A DNA stretch of 64,000 nt. It comes from Scalesia atractyloides (Eukaryota; Streptophyta; Magnoliopsida; Asterales; Asteraceae). A program made the translations under genes and the position numbers. Positions 46,541-58,568 of this stretch are shown piece by piece; the first letter of the stretch is position 1; the number at the start of each line of letters is the position of its first letter. The stretch is from the NCBI GenBank assembly GCA_947069175.1, contig CAMTDV010000003.1:43801606-43865605 (forward strand), given 5' to 3'. The notes below the pieces were generated by a model. That model had not been told where the DNA came from. It made no database searches and saw only the letters and a program-made list of their open reading frames with translations.

Positions 46541-47830
46541 AAGCAAGTGGAGTTCAGGATTGATATCATACCAGGGGCAGCGCCTGTATTTAGAGCTCCA
46601 TATAGGCTAGCACCTACTGAAATAAAGGAATTGAGGACACAGCTAGACGAACTCTTGGAGAAAGGTTTTATTCAACCTATTTCCTCTCCTTGGAGAGCTC
46701 CTATTCTATTTGTAAAGAAGAAAGACAGTTCGATGTGAATGTGCATCGACTACCGAGAGCTGAACAAGTTAACAATTAAGAATAGATATCCTCTGCCCAG
46801 GATCGATGATTTATTTGACTAACTTCAAGGGTCTAGCTACTTCTCCAAGATCGATTTAAGATCCGGATATCATCAATTGAAGGTTAGGAACAAAGATGAT
46901 CCCAAAATCGCCTTCAGGACCCACTATGGTCACTTTGAATTTTTGGTAATGCCTTTTGGGCTCACAAATGCACCAGCAGCATTCATGGATCTCATGAATA
47001 GAGTCTGCAAGCCATATTTCGATAAGTTTGTCATTGTCTTTATAGACGACATACTTATCTACTCTCGTAATCAAGCTGATCACGAGAAACATCTTAGGTG
47101 CATCTTAGAACTGCTAAGGCAAGAAAAGCTTTATGCTAAATTCTCTAAGTGTGAGTTTTGGCTCAGATAGGTCCAATTTCTCGGACACATGGTAAGTGAG
47201 CGTGGTATCCAAGTGGATCTCGCTAAAATTGAGGCCATATTAAATTGGGAAGTGCCCAAGACCCCAACGGTGGTTCGTAGTTTCTTAGGATTGGCTGGTT
47301 ACTATAGAAGGTTCATTGAGAACTTTTCAAGAATAGCCACTCCTTTAACTACCTTGACCCGTAAGAATGTTAAGTATAATTAGGGTCCAAAGCAACAAGA
47401 ATCTTTTGAGGTTCTTAAATACAAGTTGAGCAATGCTCTTGTATTATCTCTACCTGAGGGTATTGAAGACTTTGTTGTTTACTGTGATGCATCACACACT
47501 GGCATGGGTTGTGTGCTAATGCAAAAAGGCAAAGTAATTGCCTATGCATCACGACAGTTAAAGGTGCACGAGAGGAATTACACCACCTACTATTTGGAAT
47601 TGGCTGCCATTGTATTTGCACTAAAACTGTGGAGACATTACTTGTATGGTACGAAGTGTATTATATACACTGACCATAAAAGTCTCCAACACCTGTTCAA
47701 TCAGAAAGAATTGAACATGCGACAACGTCGTTGGATGGAAACACTTAATGATTACGATTGCAAGATTCGCTACCATCCGGGCAAGGCAAATGTAGTTGTC
47801 GATGCCTTAAGTTGCAAAGAAAGAGTTAAA
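46541..47830 (+). pseudogene. Gypsy reverse transcriptase and RNase H
   Basis: RT reads EFRIDIIPGAAPVFRAPYRL, CIDYRELNKLT, KIDLRSGYHQLKV, LVMPFGLTNAPAAFM and the catalytic FIDDILIYS. RNase H reads VYCDASHTGMGCVL, LAAIVFALKLWRHYL, TDHKSLQHLFNQ and RWMETLNDYDCKIRYHPGKA. Stops at 46736, 46820, 47168 and 47381 interrupt it. Compared with the minus-strand copy, those at 46820 and 47381 are C-to-T or G-to-A changes; that at 47168 replaces a glutamate codon. Confidence 0.9.
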
Positions 47831-49300
47831 CCTATTAGGATTAACGCCAAGAGCATTGAGCTCAGAAATAGCTTAAATGAAAAGCTATTAGATGCACAAA
47901 AGCAAGCCTTATTCGAGGCTAATATTCCTAATGAGGGATTAGGCGGAACTGTTGATCAGTTAGCGCCTGAAAAGGATGGAATCCTCATATTCAATGATAG
48001 AATTTGGGTTCCAGTCTTTGGAGGACTTAGAGATCTAATCCTCCAAGAAACGCATAGTTCGAGATACTCAGTTCACCCGGGAGGTGACAAGATTTATCAA
48101 GATCTAAAGAAGAATTATTGGTGGATGGGTTTGAAGAAATATATAGCCACTTATGTAGCTAAGTGTCTGACGTGTTTGCAAGTTAAAGCCGAACACCAGA
48201 AACCATCAGGACTTCTACAACAACTTGAGATTCCCACTTGGAAATGGGAAATGGTAACTATGGATTTGATTACCAAGTTACCTAAGACCAAATGTGGTAA
48301 TGACACGATTTGGGTCATTGTTGATAGGCTGATTAAGTCAGCGCATTTCTTGCCAATTAAAGAGACTTATAGTTCTGACAAATTGGCTAAATTGTATGTG
48401 GACAAGATTGTGTCCCTACATGGTGTGCCAGTATCTATTGTATCTGACAGAGATACTAGATACACGTCTCACTTTTGGAAAAGTTTCCAACAATCGTTAG
48501 GCACACGATTAAATTTCAGTATGGCTTACCATCTGTAGATTGATGGTCAAAGTGAGCGTACTATTCAGACTTTGGAAGACATGCTTAGGGCATGCGTGAT
48601 TGATTTAGGTGGAAGCTGGGATGACCACTTGCCCCTAATAGAATTCTCCTACAATAATAGCTATCATACGGGCATCAAGGCTGCTCCTTTTGAGGCCTTG
48701 TATGGGAGAAAATGTAGAACTCCCATGTGTTGGGCGGAAGTTCGGGAAGCCCAACTATCAGGACTAGAGATTGTCCTGGAGACCACGGAAAAGATTGTGC
48801 AAATCCGTGATCGTCTCAAAGCTGCCAAGGATAGGCAGAAGAGTTATGCTGACAAGAGGCGTAAACCTCTTAAGTTCCAAGTAGGGACAAGGTCATGCTA
48901 AAGATATCACCCTAGAAAGGTGTGATGCGTTTTGGAAAGAAGGGCAAGTTGAGCCCAAGATATATCAGACCATTCGAGATAGTCGAATGTGTCGGCACTG
49001 TAGCTTATAAGCTCAGGTTACTAGAGGAGCTTAGTGGAATCCATGAGGTATTCCACATATCTAACCTTAAGAAGTGTCTAACCGATGAGTCGCTAGCAAT
49101 GTCGCACGGAGATGTGCAAATTGATGAAAACCTGAGGTTCGTTGAGAAACCAATTTCGATCGAGGATCGACAGGTTAAGAAGCTCCGAAGAAAAATGATA
49201 CCTATAGTAAAGGTTAAGTTGGACGCTTTTAGAGGTCCCCGAGTATACATGGGAGGTTGAGTCCACTATGCAACAAAAGTATCCCCATCTTTTTGAATAA
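47831..49300 (+). pseudogene. Gypsy integrase with C-terminal chromodomain
   Basis: Zinc-binding HSSRYSVHPGGDKIYQDL and CLTCLQVK, then the DD35E core with MDLITKLP, SIVSDRDTRYTSHFW and QSERTIQTLEDML. The chain then passes EALYGRKCRTPMCWAEV, a chromo-like end at VFHISNLKKCL, and VKLDAFRGP near 49240. A TAG at 48536, a frameshift near 48890, a TAG at 48914 and a frameshift near 49240 break it. The chromodomain of this lineage guides insertion to marked chromatin. Confidence 0.85.
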
Positions 49301-49324
49301 AATCTCGAGGTCGAGATTTCTTTT

Positions 49325-49336
49325 AAGGGGTGAGGA
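49325..49336 (+). other. Polypurine tract of plus-strand gypsy element
   Basis: AAGGGGTGAGGA immediately before the 3' LTR start TGTAACACCC at 49337. Confidence 0.85.
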
Positions 49337-52300
49337 TGTAACACCCTGTAAAATCGTGTCCAATAGTATAGTGACACGTGATGTAATTTTAAATATAGTC
49401 TGTTAAAGACTATTATGGACTAAAAGTGACAACATGCTCAAACTGAGCATCTGAATGACTTTCTGATGTCAAAATGCATAAACCTAGCCTCTGAACGACC
49501 ATTAGTGTCGTCATGCATAAAAACGTAGCCTCTGAACAACCATTAGTGTCGTTATGCATAAAATGTAGCCTCTGAACGACCATTAATGTCTTTCTGCTTA
49601 AACCCGACCTCTGAGTGACCGTTGTGTCAACATGCCTAGCCTCTGAGTGACATTGGAGTCAACATGCTTATACTAAGCCTCTGAGTGATCCTTTATAAAG
49701 TCTTAACTCTCATATGTCCCGTTAATTGGACGAGCGTGATTAAATGCGTTTATATATGAAAGTTGGATAATGGAGGGATTAAAAGTGTCAACATGTTAAT
49801 TTATACCTCTGAGTGACCTTTTAACGAACCGAGAACTCGACAATGACCGGGCATAATCCCGGGTATGCCAATTATTGGCTATAGAGTGCTAAAAGTGCCA
49901 AAAAGGTGTTTTAGAAGGTTTTTATAAGCTTAAATAAGTTAAGGGGCTAAAAGTGTCAAAGTTTGAAAGTGGCCGTGGGCGCGGTCGCGGGCGCCAGAGG
50001 ATATCAGTTGTAGAAAGTTTTGCTTGGCTCCCAAACAAAACTCCAAAACCATTAAAATCGAAACCATGGCTTCCCAAACTGCTATGCCACGTTTTGGGAC
50101 ACTTGTAAGCTTCCTCTTACACCCCTAAACACCTGGCTTCACCTCCTTTGAGTTCTCCAACTATAAATAGGTGCTTAAGTTCACATTCCAACTTGCACCT
50201 TTCTCATTTATTCACTCTTCTCCCTCCTCTGGAAGTTCCTAGCTAAAAGGAGCATCCAACATAGTTCTTTTGCACCCTAGGAATCACTGGTAAGTGTTCC
50301 TTCTTTGTGCATTTTCGTTTATAGACTTTAATAGCCAAAAGTCAAGCGTTTTACAGAAAACGCTTTGACTTTCGGTTAAGACCATTATGGTCCGCCATTG
50401 TTCGAAATGAACATGGCTAAGTGATCGTAATAAGGTAGGTGTTAATCCCTATAAAGGGCACCTCCTGAAGACCATTATGGTCCAGCCATTGTTCGAAATG
50501 AACATGACTTTCGGTTAAGACCAATTGACGGGTCAAAGTTAAGTTATTAAAAAGTCAAACATGCCATTTTTTTGGAAAAATCATAAATTGATCTTATATA
50601 TGTTATGAAACCAGTTTTGACACTTAAACAAGTTGGTAATAATTATTAGAACATGTAAGAACATGTTTGGCTCGTCAATTTCAGTTCTAGGGTCGGTTCG
50701 CAACCGAAAGTCGCGAAGTTTGACTTCTGCTTTGACTTTCGATTCTGACCCGATTTAGATAAGTTACCTGCTGATCTAAAGTTTCATTATGATCGTAATA
50801 TAATGTAGCATAACCCCCTGAGGTTATATTACATGGTCATAATCAGAATCCAAGTTTATACGCAAGTTCCATATTTATGCCATTTTTTACCAAAATGCCA
50901 TCTTTGTATAAAACAAGGTTTTAAATGATAATGAACTTGAAAATGAGTTTTCTACTGATATAATATTATAAGTAGGATTATTTGGAATCTTAAACCAAGT
51001 TATAAACTGAGTTTTCAAGCAGGTGCTTAAACTATGTCGATAAATGACGATTTTAGCCCCTTTGGCTCATAAAATGGTTTTAAGCAAATCTTTTCAAAGA
51101 AAATCATTCATCTTCTGATATGATATATTAAATGACATATTTAAAACATTTCAATCTGACCTTAACATCAGTTTTCATAAACCTCGCATAAAGAAGTCAT
51201 TTTACGACATAAGTGCGTTTAGGCGCATAGTATGGTTTTAAACAATATTAATTGACCAAGACTTGTTACCTAATGATTTTAAAACTTATTTTAAACATAT
51301 TTACAGTAGGTACATGTTATAAACTCAGAATCCTAAATAATTTATAAACTTTGTGTAAAATGACCAAAATGGTCCTTCGGTACATAATTTGGTCATAAAA
51401 ATATAATTTACACATATAATTGACATTCTACTGATATTATATCATAAATAAATTATTTTACATAATACTTATGATTGTAAACTTAAAATATATTCAAGTT
51501 CCTTTTATACGGTATATAACTACCGAATTGCCCTTATAAAGCATAAATTCGTTTTAAAACCTTAACGGGCATACAAGTTGATATCCTACTGATATCTTAA
51601 CTTATTTAAAATAAAATGGCATATAGAATTTGTCCATGACTTATCCGGTTACCCATTATCGCTTATAAGGATCGGTTGATTATACGTAACTAGTTTACGG
51701 AATTTAACCGAAACGGGTTTAACCTTATCATTTTAATCTCAAAATCCAGAATGTTTATAGTTTACCCATATTGTACAAGTCAAAGTACTTGTCGGGTTCA
51801 AACTACATTCTATCCGATCATCGTTTAATCAAGCGTTATACATCTTGATCATGTACACTACTCGGTCTAAGTCTATAACCTAAATAAAGACCGATAGTAT
51901 TTAATTGGTTAGCTTATGCCATAATCCAGACTAGAGCCTTGCCGGTAAATGTTATCTGCAGTTGGTACTTTTGTATACGGCTGAGTTATTAAAATTTAAA
52001 AGAAGACTAGCTCAGGTAAATACTCTCGACTTATTTTCCCTATATGGGCTTGGGATACGGTAAACCGCTTGGTCCGAGATGGGGTCAATCGAATGCCCAT
52101 TTGTGGCTAGTAAACCCACATATTCCGTTTTAATCAGTTTTGTTTGATAACTTAAACATCGGGGATTAAATTACCGTGTCCTGGATATCCTCGGCTCAGT
52201 ACATTAGTTATTGGCCACGACCTTAGCGCGGGGTGTAGGCATACACCTGACAGACGCTCATATGCTAATTACCCAAGACGTTGGGGATAACTCCTTCGTG

Positions 52301-52822
52301 AGTTCGTAAGTGGTATGTATTTAATCATGTCTCGGTTTCTGTATTGGGTCCTGTATGTATTGACAAACATGTGAATCTGATACAAGGTTGCAAAGTCAAC
52401 TTTCCCAAGTTAATAAAAGATTTTGTGCCGTTTTGCACTTAAAAATCATTTTAAAGTTTTCAAAATGAGTCTGTTGGGTGTATTTACCAGCGAAAGCTGA
52501 CGTATCGTCCAAAGGCTAACTGCAGGTACAATACGAAATAGGCCGGAAGCTGCTCGGTAGTGAATAAGAGGATCTTGCAAATCCTTAGATCTGCCCTAAA
52601 GTCTGTTTTATTTTCTTTCTTGTACATTTTAATGATCCGCCTATAGATCTTCTATTACGAGTACTATTTTGTATTTCCGAACATTTGGTTTGTAATAGTA
52701 ATTTTACTCCAAGACTTCTGCTGTGCCGTGTTTAATTGACTATGATGTTATCAACTGACGTCACAATACTCCACCCGGGCCCACTGGTGAATGGATTTGG
52801 GTTGGAAATCCGAGGTGTGACA
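49337..52822 (+). repeat. 3' LTR of plus-strand gypsy element
   Basis: Starts TGTAACACCC and ends GAGGTGTGACA. It resembles the 5' LTR throughout but lost about 30 bp of the GC-rich inverted repeat (near 49985), gained a local duplication (GACCATTATGGTCCAGCCAT, near 50470) and keeps a segment at 50713-50795 missing from the 5' LTR. Confidence 0.9.
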
Positions 52823-54325
52823 TTAACTTAATCGATTTCTTCATTCAAAAACACTCGAGTTGCAAACGTATCGCTTTAAACTGTAAATTGGTCTAAATAC
52901 AAAAGCATACAAATATTTTGTAAACCATGTATTATATTGGCAGCAATCAAGTGTATAATTATAATTTGCATAAAGTAATAGAAATTACCTTTCCATTCCA
53001 TACACTTTGCATGTTGGATAACAGCCATCACATGCTCATTAAAAGTGTTTTTAGAAATGAAGTCGACAAACTTTAGAGCATAATCATTCCACTAAGTACA
53101 TCGCAAAACCAAACCCCTACATGAAAACAGTAGATGTATGCATACCTCATACAAAACAAATCAACAACATCAACTCAAAAGTAATGTATGATCAATTATT
53201 ACTGCACTAGATGAGGAACACATTAACTCATATATTCACTTGAGGAATAAATTGTTAATCTCATTTATAACATCATAAAGAAACAAATTACCAACATCAA
53301 GTCAACAGAAATTTATGACCATTTGTACAATCAGATGAACATTAATTGAATAAAAACATCAACTCAAAAGTAATTTATGATCAGTTATAACAACATCATA
53401 CAAATTACCAACATCAAGTCAACATAAATTTATGACCATTTTACAATCAGATGAACATTGATTGAATAAAAACATCAACTCCACTTTGCATGTTGGATAA
53501 CAGCCATCACATGCTCATTAAAAGTGTTTTTAGAAATGAAGTCGACAAACTTTAGAGCATAATCATTCCACTAAGTACATCGCAAAACCAAACCCCTACA
53601 TGAAAACAGTAGATGTATGCATACCTCATACAAAACAAATCAACAACATCAACTCAAAAGTACTGTCTGATCAATTATTACTGCACTAAATGAGGAACAC
53701 ATTAACTCATATATTCACTTGAGGAATAAATTGTTAATCTCATTTATAACATCATAAAAAAACAAACTACCAACATCAAGTCAACAGAAATTTATGACCA
53801 TTTGTACAATCAGATGAACATTAATTGAATAAAAACATCAACTCAATAGTAATTTATGATCAGTTATAACAACATCATACAAAAACAAATTACCAACATC
53901 AAGTCAACGTAAATTAGGACCATTTATACAATCAGATGAACATTGATTGAATAAAAACATCAACTCAAAAGTAATTTATGATCATGTATTACAACACTAA
54001 AGGAGGAACACGTTAACTCATATATTCACTTGAGGAATAAATTCTTAATCTCATTTATAACAACATCATACAACAACAAATTACCAACATCAAGTCAACA
54101 GAAATTTATGACCATTTATACAATCAAATGAACATTGATTCAATAAAAACATCAAATCAAAAGCATTTATGATCATTTGAACCTGTAATAAATGAGGAAC
54201 AGATTAACTCATACATTCACTTAAGAAATAAATTCTTGATCTCATTTATAACCATCACTCTACATTAAATACAACATTCATTTGTAATGACTGAATATCT
54301 AAATGAATACTTACTCCAAGTCTTC
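52823..54325 (-). pseudogene. RPA1-like gene, upstream exon and tandem repeats
   Basis: An exon at about 52989-53117 on the minus strand, between acceptor CATGTAG and donor AAAG|GTAATT, reads WNDYALKFVDFISKN and EHVMAVIQHAKCMEWKG after a stop codon (CT*WNDY). It fits an OB-fold strand region of RPA70-like proteins, where CTLWDDYA-type sequence is usual. The 479-bp segment starting at 53003 is repeated at 53482, duplicating the exon; a third, exon-less, degenerate copy follows to about 54290. The gene continues at 38620 across the gypsy insertion. Confidence 0.6.
53003..54290. repeat. Tandem duplication with nested 110-170 bp repeats
   Basis: Two nearly identical 479-bp units (53003 and 53482). 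Within and after them, blocks of AAATTACCAACATCAAGTCA, ATTTATGACCATTT and AACATCAACTCAAAAGTAAT recur several times. Confidence 0.9.
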
Positions 54326-55568
54326 TGTCACACCCCCATGTTATCCCTTCGCATCAGAGCGGGGCGTGACCTGAATGGCATAGTCATCCCACAGCGTAAG
54401 CAAGCGTGAGTGCTAAGGTTTCTAGTAAATGAACGCCCGCTAATTACTCGAATCCCCATGGGTTCCACTATTCCAACCGTACCATACTTGAAATCATAAC
54501 CTGAGAAAGAACATGCAAAAAATCAACATAAAGTTGGCGAGTTCATATTTTGTTTGTTTTTGTTTCAAATGAATCATAAAACATTTGAAAGTTTTGCATT
54601 CGAAAAACCGGTTTGTGGGATCATAGTATCCAAAGCATTTGAAATGTCATGTCTGTATAACAGTATTGAAATGTTTTCCATGTTGTTTACAAATCCATGC
54701 ATATAACTGTTATGTTTATAAACCGGTGATAAAATGATTTCAATCGTAGCTGTAAATAAACCGGTATTGAAATGTTTTCTGTTATCTTTGTAAACAGGTA
54801 TTAAATTCATAGTATGTAGTTTTCCTATGGAATCTAAGGATCTGTCAATGTGTAGCTAATACACTGACCTATGTGCCATAAGTAAGTAACCAAACCGAGA
54901 CTTCTTTGACATTTTGGGATCACAAAAGCACTCCTAACTGGTTATCATACCAGGAGTGGAGCGTGTCTCGAACTCGATAGATCTACACCTTTTGCGCCTT
55001 GGTCACTACGTGATTAATGGTTACTATTGTTATTTCCCTACTTACGCACATTGATCTGTTATAATCTAATCCCCTAGCTATATACCAATTGTTATAAATC
55101 TGTGTTATTGGGCCTAGCCCATGTTTTCTTGTGATTTTGGGCCTAGCCCATGTTCTTTTGTCATTGGGCCGAGCCCATGTTTTCTTGTCATTGGGCCGAG
55201 CCCATGTTATAAATAAAATTGGGGCCCCACCCCCTAGTTGTGACTATGTCAATCCCGTCACTAGTCATAAACTCATGCATGTTTCGAAAAGTTTGTACAG
55301 CTGTGAAAACTGGTAAGTTTAGCATAAATCTTTCATAAACCATTTGAGTTCATTGAAATCTGTTTGTAACATGGTTTAGAAATATATGATTTTCGTTCCT
55401 CGAAACATTTTATGCTTTTGCAAAACTTGCATGTCTTTCCACCCCCGAAAACATTTATAAAAATGTAAAACCGTAAAAAGTGGGGGTTATGAACTCACCT
55501 TGATTTCCTTGTGCAAAGCTAGCTTAATGTGATTTCCATAGTGTTGTCTCCACAACTTGACTTGCTAG
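54326..55568 (-). mobile_element. Partial LTR of the 8654 family, cut by a gypsy element
   Basis: Begins TGTCACACCCCCATG at 54326 and shares with the 8654 insertion the motif TCAACATAAAGTTGGCGAGT, a related block (CAAACCGAGACT-CTTTGACA, 54893 versus 9208) and the GGGCCTAGCCCATG repeat (55108-55210). The minus-strand gypsy LTR interrupts it at 55569. Its other end is outside the window. Confidence 0.7.
55108..55210 (+). repeat. Short TGGGCC-GCCCA array
   Basis: Four units of TTGGGCCTAGCCCATGTT or TTGGGCCGAGCCCATGTT, the same core and period as the array at 9787-10200. Confidence 0.9.
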
Positions 55569-57704
55569 TGTCACACCCCCGATATCCAACCCGAAATCCA
55601 AAAACCGGTGGGCCCGGGTGGGGAGTATCGTGACGTAAGTTGATAACATCATTGTCAATTAAACATAGCATAGCGGAAGTCTTTGAGTAAAATTACTATT
55701 ACAAACCGAAGTATTCAAAATCTAAAATAATATACAGGCTCGTAATAGAAGATCCACAGGCGGATCGTAAAATGTACATAGAAAGAATACAAAACAGACT
55801 TTAGGCAGATCTAAGGATTTACAAGATCCTCTTATTCTCTACCGAGCTGCTTCCCGCCCATTTCGTATTATACCTGCAGATTAGCCTTTGGAAGATACGT
55901 CAGCTTACGCTGCTAAATACACCCAACAGACTCATTTTGAAAATATTAAAAATTATTTTAAGTGCAAACGGCACAAAATCTTTTATTAACTTAGGAAGGT
56001 TAACCTTGCAATGGACCATGCAATAATAATTTACCGTATCCCAAGCCCTTATAGGGGAAATAAGTCGAGAGTATTTACCTGAGCTAGTCTTCTTTTTTTA
56101 TTTTTAAATAAATCAGCCGTATATAAAAGTACCAAGTGCAGATAGCATTTACCGAGAAGGCCCTAGTCTGGATTATGGCATAAGCTAGCCAATAAAATAC
56201 TAACGGTCTTATAAACCGAATAGTGTACATGATCATTACGTATAACGCTTGATTAAATGATGATCAAATAGAATGTAGTTTAAACACGACAAGTACTTGA
56301 CTTGTATAATATGGGTAAACTATAAACATTCTGGATTTTGAGGCTAAATGACAAGGTTAAACCCGTTACGGTTAAATTCCGTAAAATAGTTACATATACG
56401 TAACTGTGCGCATAATAGCGATATCGGGTAACCGGATAAGTCATGGACAAGTTCTATATGCCATTATACTTTAAATAAGTTAAAATATCAGTAGGATATG
56501 AACTTATATGCCCGTTAAGGTTTTAAAACGAAATTATGCCTCATAAGGGCAATTTGGTAATTTTTACACATAGTTTATAAATTATTTGGGATTCTGGGTT
56601 TATAACATGTACCTACTGTAAATATGTTTAGAATAAGTTTTAAAATCAGTAGGTAACAAGTCTTGGTCCATTAATATGGTTTAAAACCATACTATACGCC
56701 GAAACGGCGCTTATGTCGTAATATGACGTCTTTAAGTGATGTTTATGAAAACTGATGTAATTTTTAAAATATGTTATTTAGTATAACATATCAGTAGGTA
56801 AATGATTTACCTTGAAAATATTTGATAAAAACTATTTTATAAGCCGAGGGGCTAAAATCGTCAATTATCGACATAGTTTAAGGACCTGCTTGAAAACTCA
56901 GTTTATGACTTGGTTTAACATCCCAAATAATCCTATTTATAATATTACATCAGTAAAAAAAAAGCATTTTCAAGTTCATTACCATTTAAAACCTTGTTTT
57001 ATACAAAAAGGGCATTTTGGTCAAAGATGGCATAATTATGGAACTTGTGCATAAACTTGGATTCTGATTATGATCATGTAATATAACCTCAGAGGGTTAT
57101 GCTACATTATATTATGATCATAATGCAACTTTAGATCAGTAGGTAGCTAATCTAAATCGGGTCAGAATCGAAAGTCAAAGCAGAAGTCAAACTTTGCGAC
57201 TTTCGGTTGCGAACCGACCCTAGAACTGAAATTGACGAGCCGAACATGTTTATACATGTTCTAATAATTATTACCAACTTGTTTAAGTGTCAAAACAGGT
57301 TTCATAACATATATAAGATCAATTTATGATTTTTTCGAAAAATGGCTTGTTTGACTTTTTAATATCAAAACTTTGACCCGTCAATTGGTCTAGCAAACGT
57401 GATCTTCAGGAGGTGACCTTTATAGGGACTAACACCTACCTTATTATGATCACTTAGCCATGTTCATTTCGAACAATGGCTGGACCATAATGGTCTTTAC
57501 CGAAAGTCAAAGCGTGTGCCGTAAAACGCTTGACTTTTGGCTATAGAAGCCTAAAATAGAAAAAGCAAGAGCAAGGAACACTTACAAGAGGTTCCTACAA
57601 TGCAAGAGAACTAAGTTGGATGCTCCTTTCAGTTAGGAACTTCTAGAGGAGGGAGAAGCGTGATTTAATGAGAAAGGTGCAAGTTGGAATGAACACTTGA
57701 ACAC

Positions 57705-57713
57705 CTATTTATA
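57705..57713 (-). promoter_or_regulatory. TATA box of minus-strand gypsy LTR
   Basis: Minus strand TATAAATAG, in the position of the boxes at 39477 and 50162. Confidence 0.8.
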
Positions 57714-57875
57714 GTTGGAGAGCTCAAAAGAGGTCAAACCAGGTGTTTAGGGGTGTAAGAAGAAGCTTACAAGTGTCCCAAAACGTGGCATAGCAGTTTA
57801 GAGAAGCCATGGTTTCAGATTAAATGGTTTTGGAGTTTTTCTTGGAGACCAAATAAACTTTCTGCAGCAGAGCCT

Positions 57876-57923
57876 GTCTCGCGGGGCGCGAGAGACATAG
57901 GCTGGGTCTCTCGCGGCCCGCGA
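57876..57923. repeat. GC-rich inverted repeat in LTR
   Basis: Arms TCGCGGGGCGCGAGAGAC and GTCTCTCGCGGCCCGCGA pair with one mismatch around a loop of about nine bases. The first arm alone is also nearly self-complementary. It stands out in an AT-rich element. Confidence 0.85.
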
Positions 57924-58528
57924 CCGCCCCTAATTCAGTTTCAAAATTTAACACTTTGACCCCTGAACTATATAAAGCTTATAAAAACCATTTTAAACAC
58001 CTTTTTGGCACTTTTAGTCCTCCGTAGGCAAAACTTGGCATACCCAGGATTATGCCCGGACATTGTCGAGCTCTCGGTTCGTTAAAAGGTCACTCAGAGG
58101 TATAAATTAACATGTTGACACTTTTAATCCCTCCATTATCCAACTTTCACATATTTACAAAATTTAACCCTCTCGTCCAACAAATGGCACGTATAAGAGT
58201 TAGGACTTCACAAAGGATCACTCAGAGGCTTATTGCAAGCATGTTGATTCCGATGTCACTCAAAGGTTGGGCATGTTGACATATCAGTCACTCAGAGGCC
58301 AAGTTTCAAGCATGTTGACGTATCAGTCACTCAGAGGCTAATGATTTAAGCATGTTGACATATCAGTCACTCAGAGGCTATTATTTATGCATGTTGACAT
58401 CGGTTCTTCACTCAGAGGCTCAACTTGAGCATGTTGACGCCTTTAGTCCTTATTGGTCTTTAATAGACTATATTAAAAATACAACACGTGTCACTATACT
58501 ATTTGACATGATTTTACAGGTTGTTACA

Positions 58529-58545
58529 TCCTCACCCCCTTAAAA
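58529..58545 (-). other. Polypurine tract of minus-strand gypsy element
   Basis: Minus strand TTTTAAGGGGGTGAGGA directly before the LTR start. Confidence 0.85.
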
Positions 58546-58568
58546 GAAATCTCGACCTCGAGGTTTTA

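Larger units (their letters stand above)
38621..52822 (+). mobile_element. Ty3/gypsy element, Tekay/Del-like, plus strand
   Basis: A 14.2 kb element with two similar LTRs of 3381 and 3486 bp, iMet primer site, proline-rich ORF, tandem arrays, gag, protease, RT, RNase H, integrase and chromodomain, and a polypurine tract. RT before integrase defines gypsy; the chromodomain and long LTRs suggest Tekay/Del (inference). It lies in an RPA1-like gene in the opposite orientation. Flanking pentamers (TCAAT before, TTAAC after) agree at only three positions, so no clean target duplication remains. Many stops mean it cannot move by itself. Confidence 0.9.
55569..58528 (-). repeat. 3' LTR of minus-strand gypsy element
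   Basis: On the minus strand starts TGTAACAACCTG (58528) and ends GGGGGTGTGACA (55569), 2960 bp. It has the U3 minisatellite (58205-58440), a GC-rich inverted repeat (57876-57923) and a TATA box (57705-57713). Left flank is GCTAG. Confidence 0.9.
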
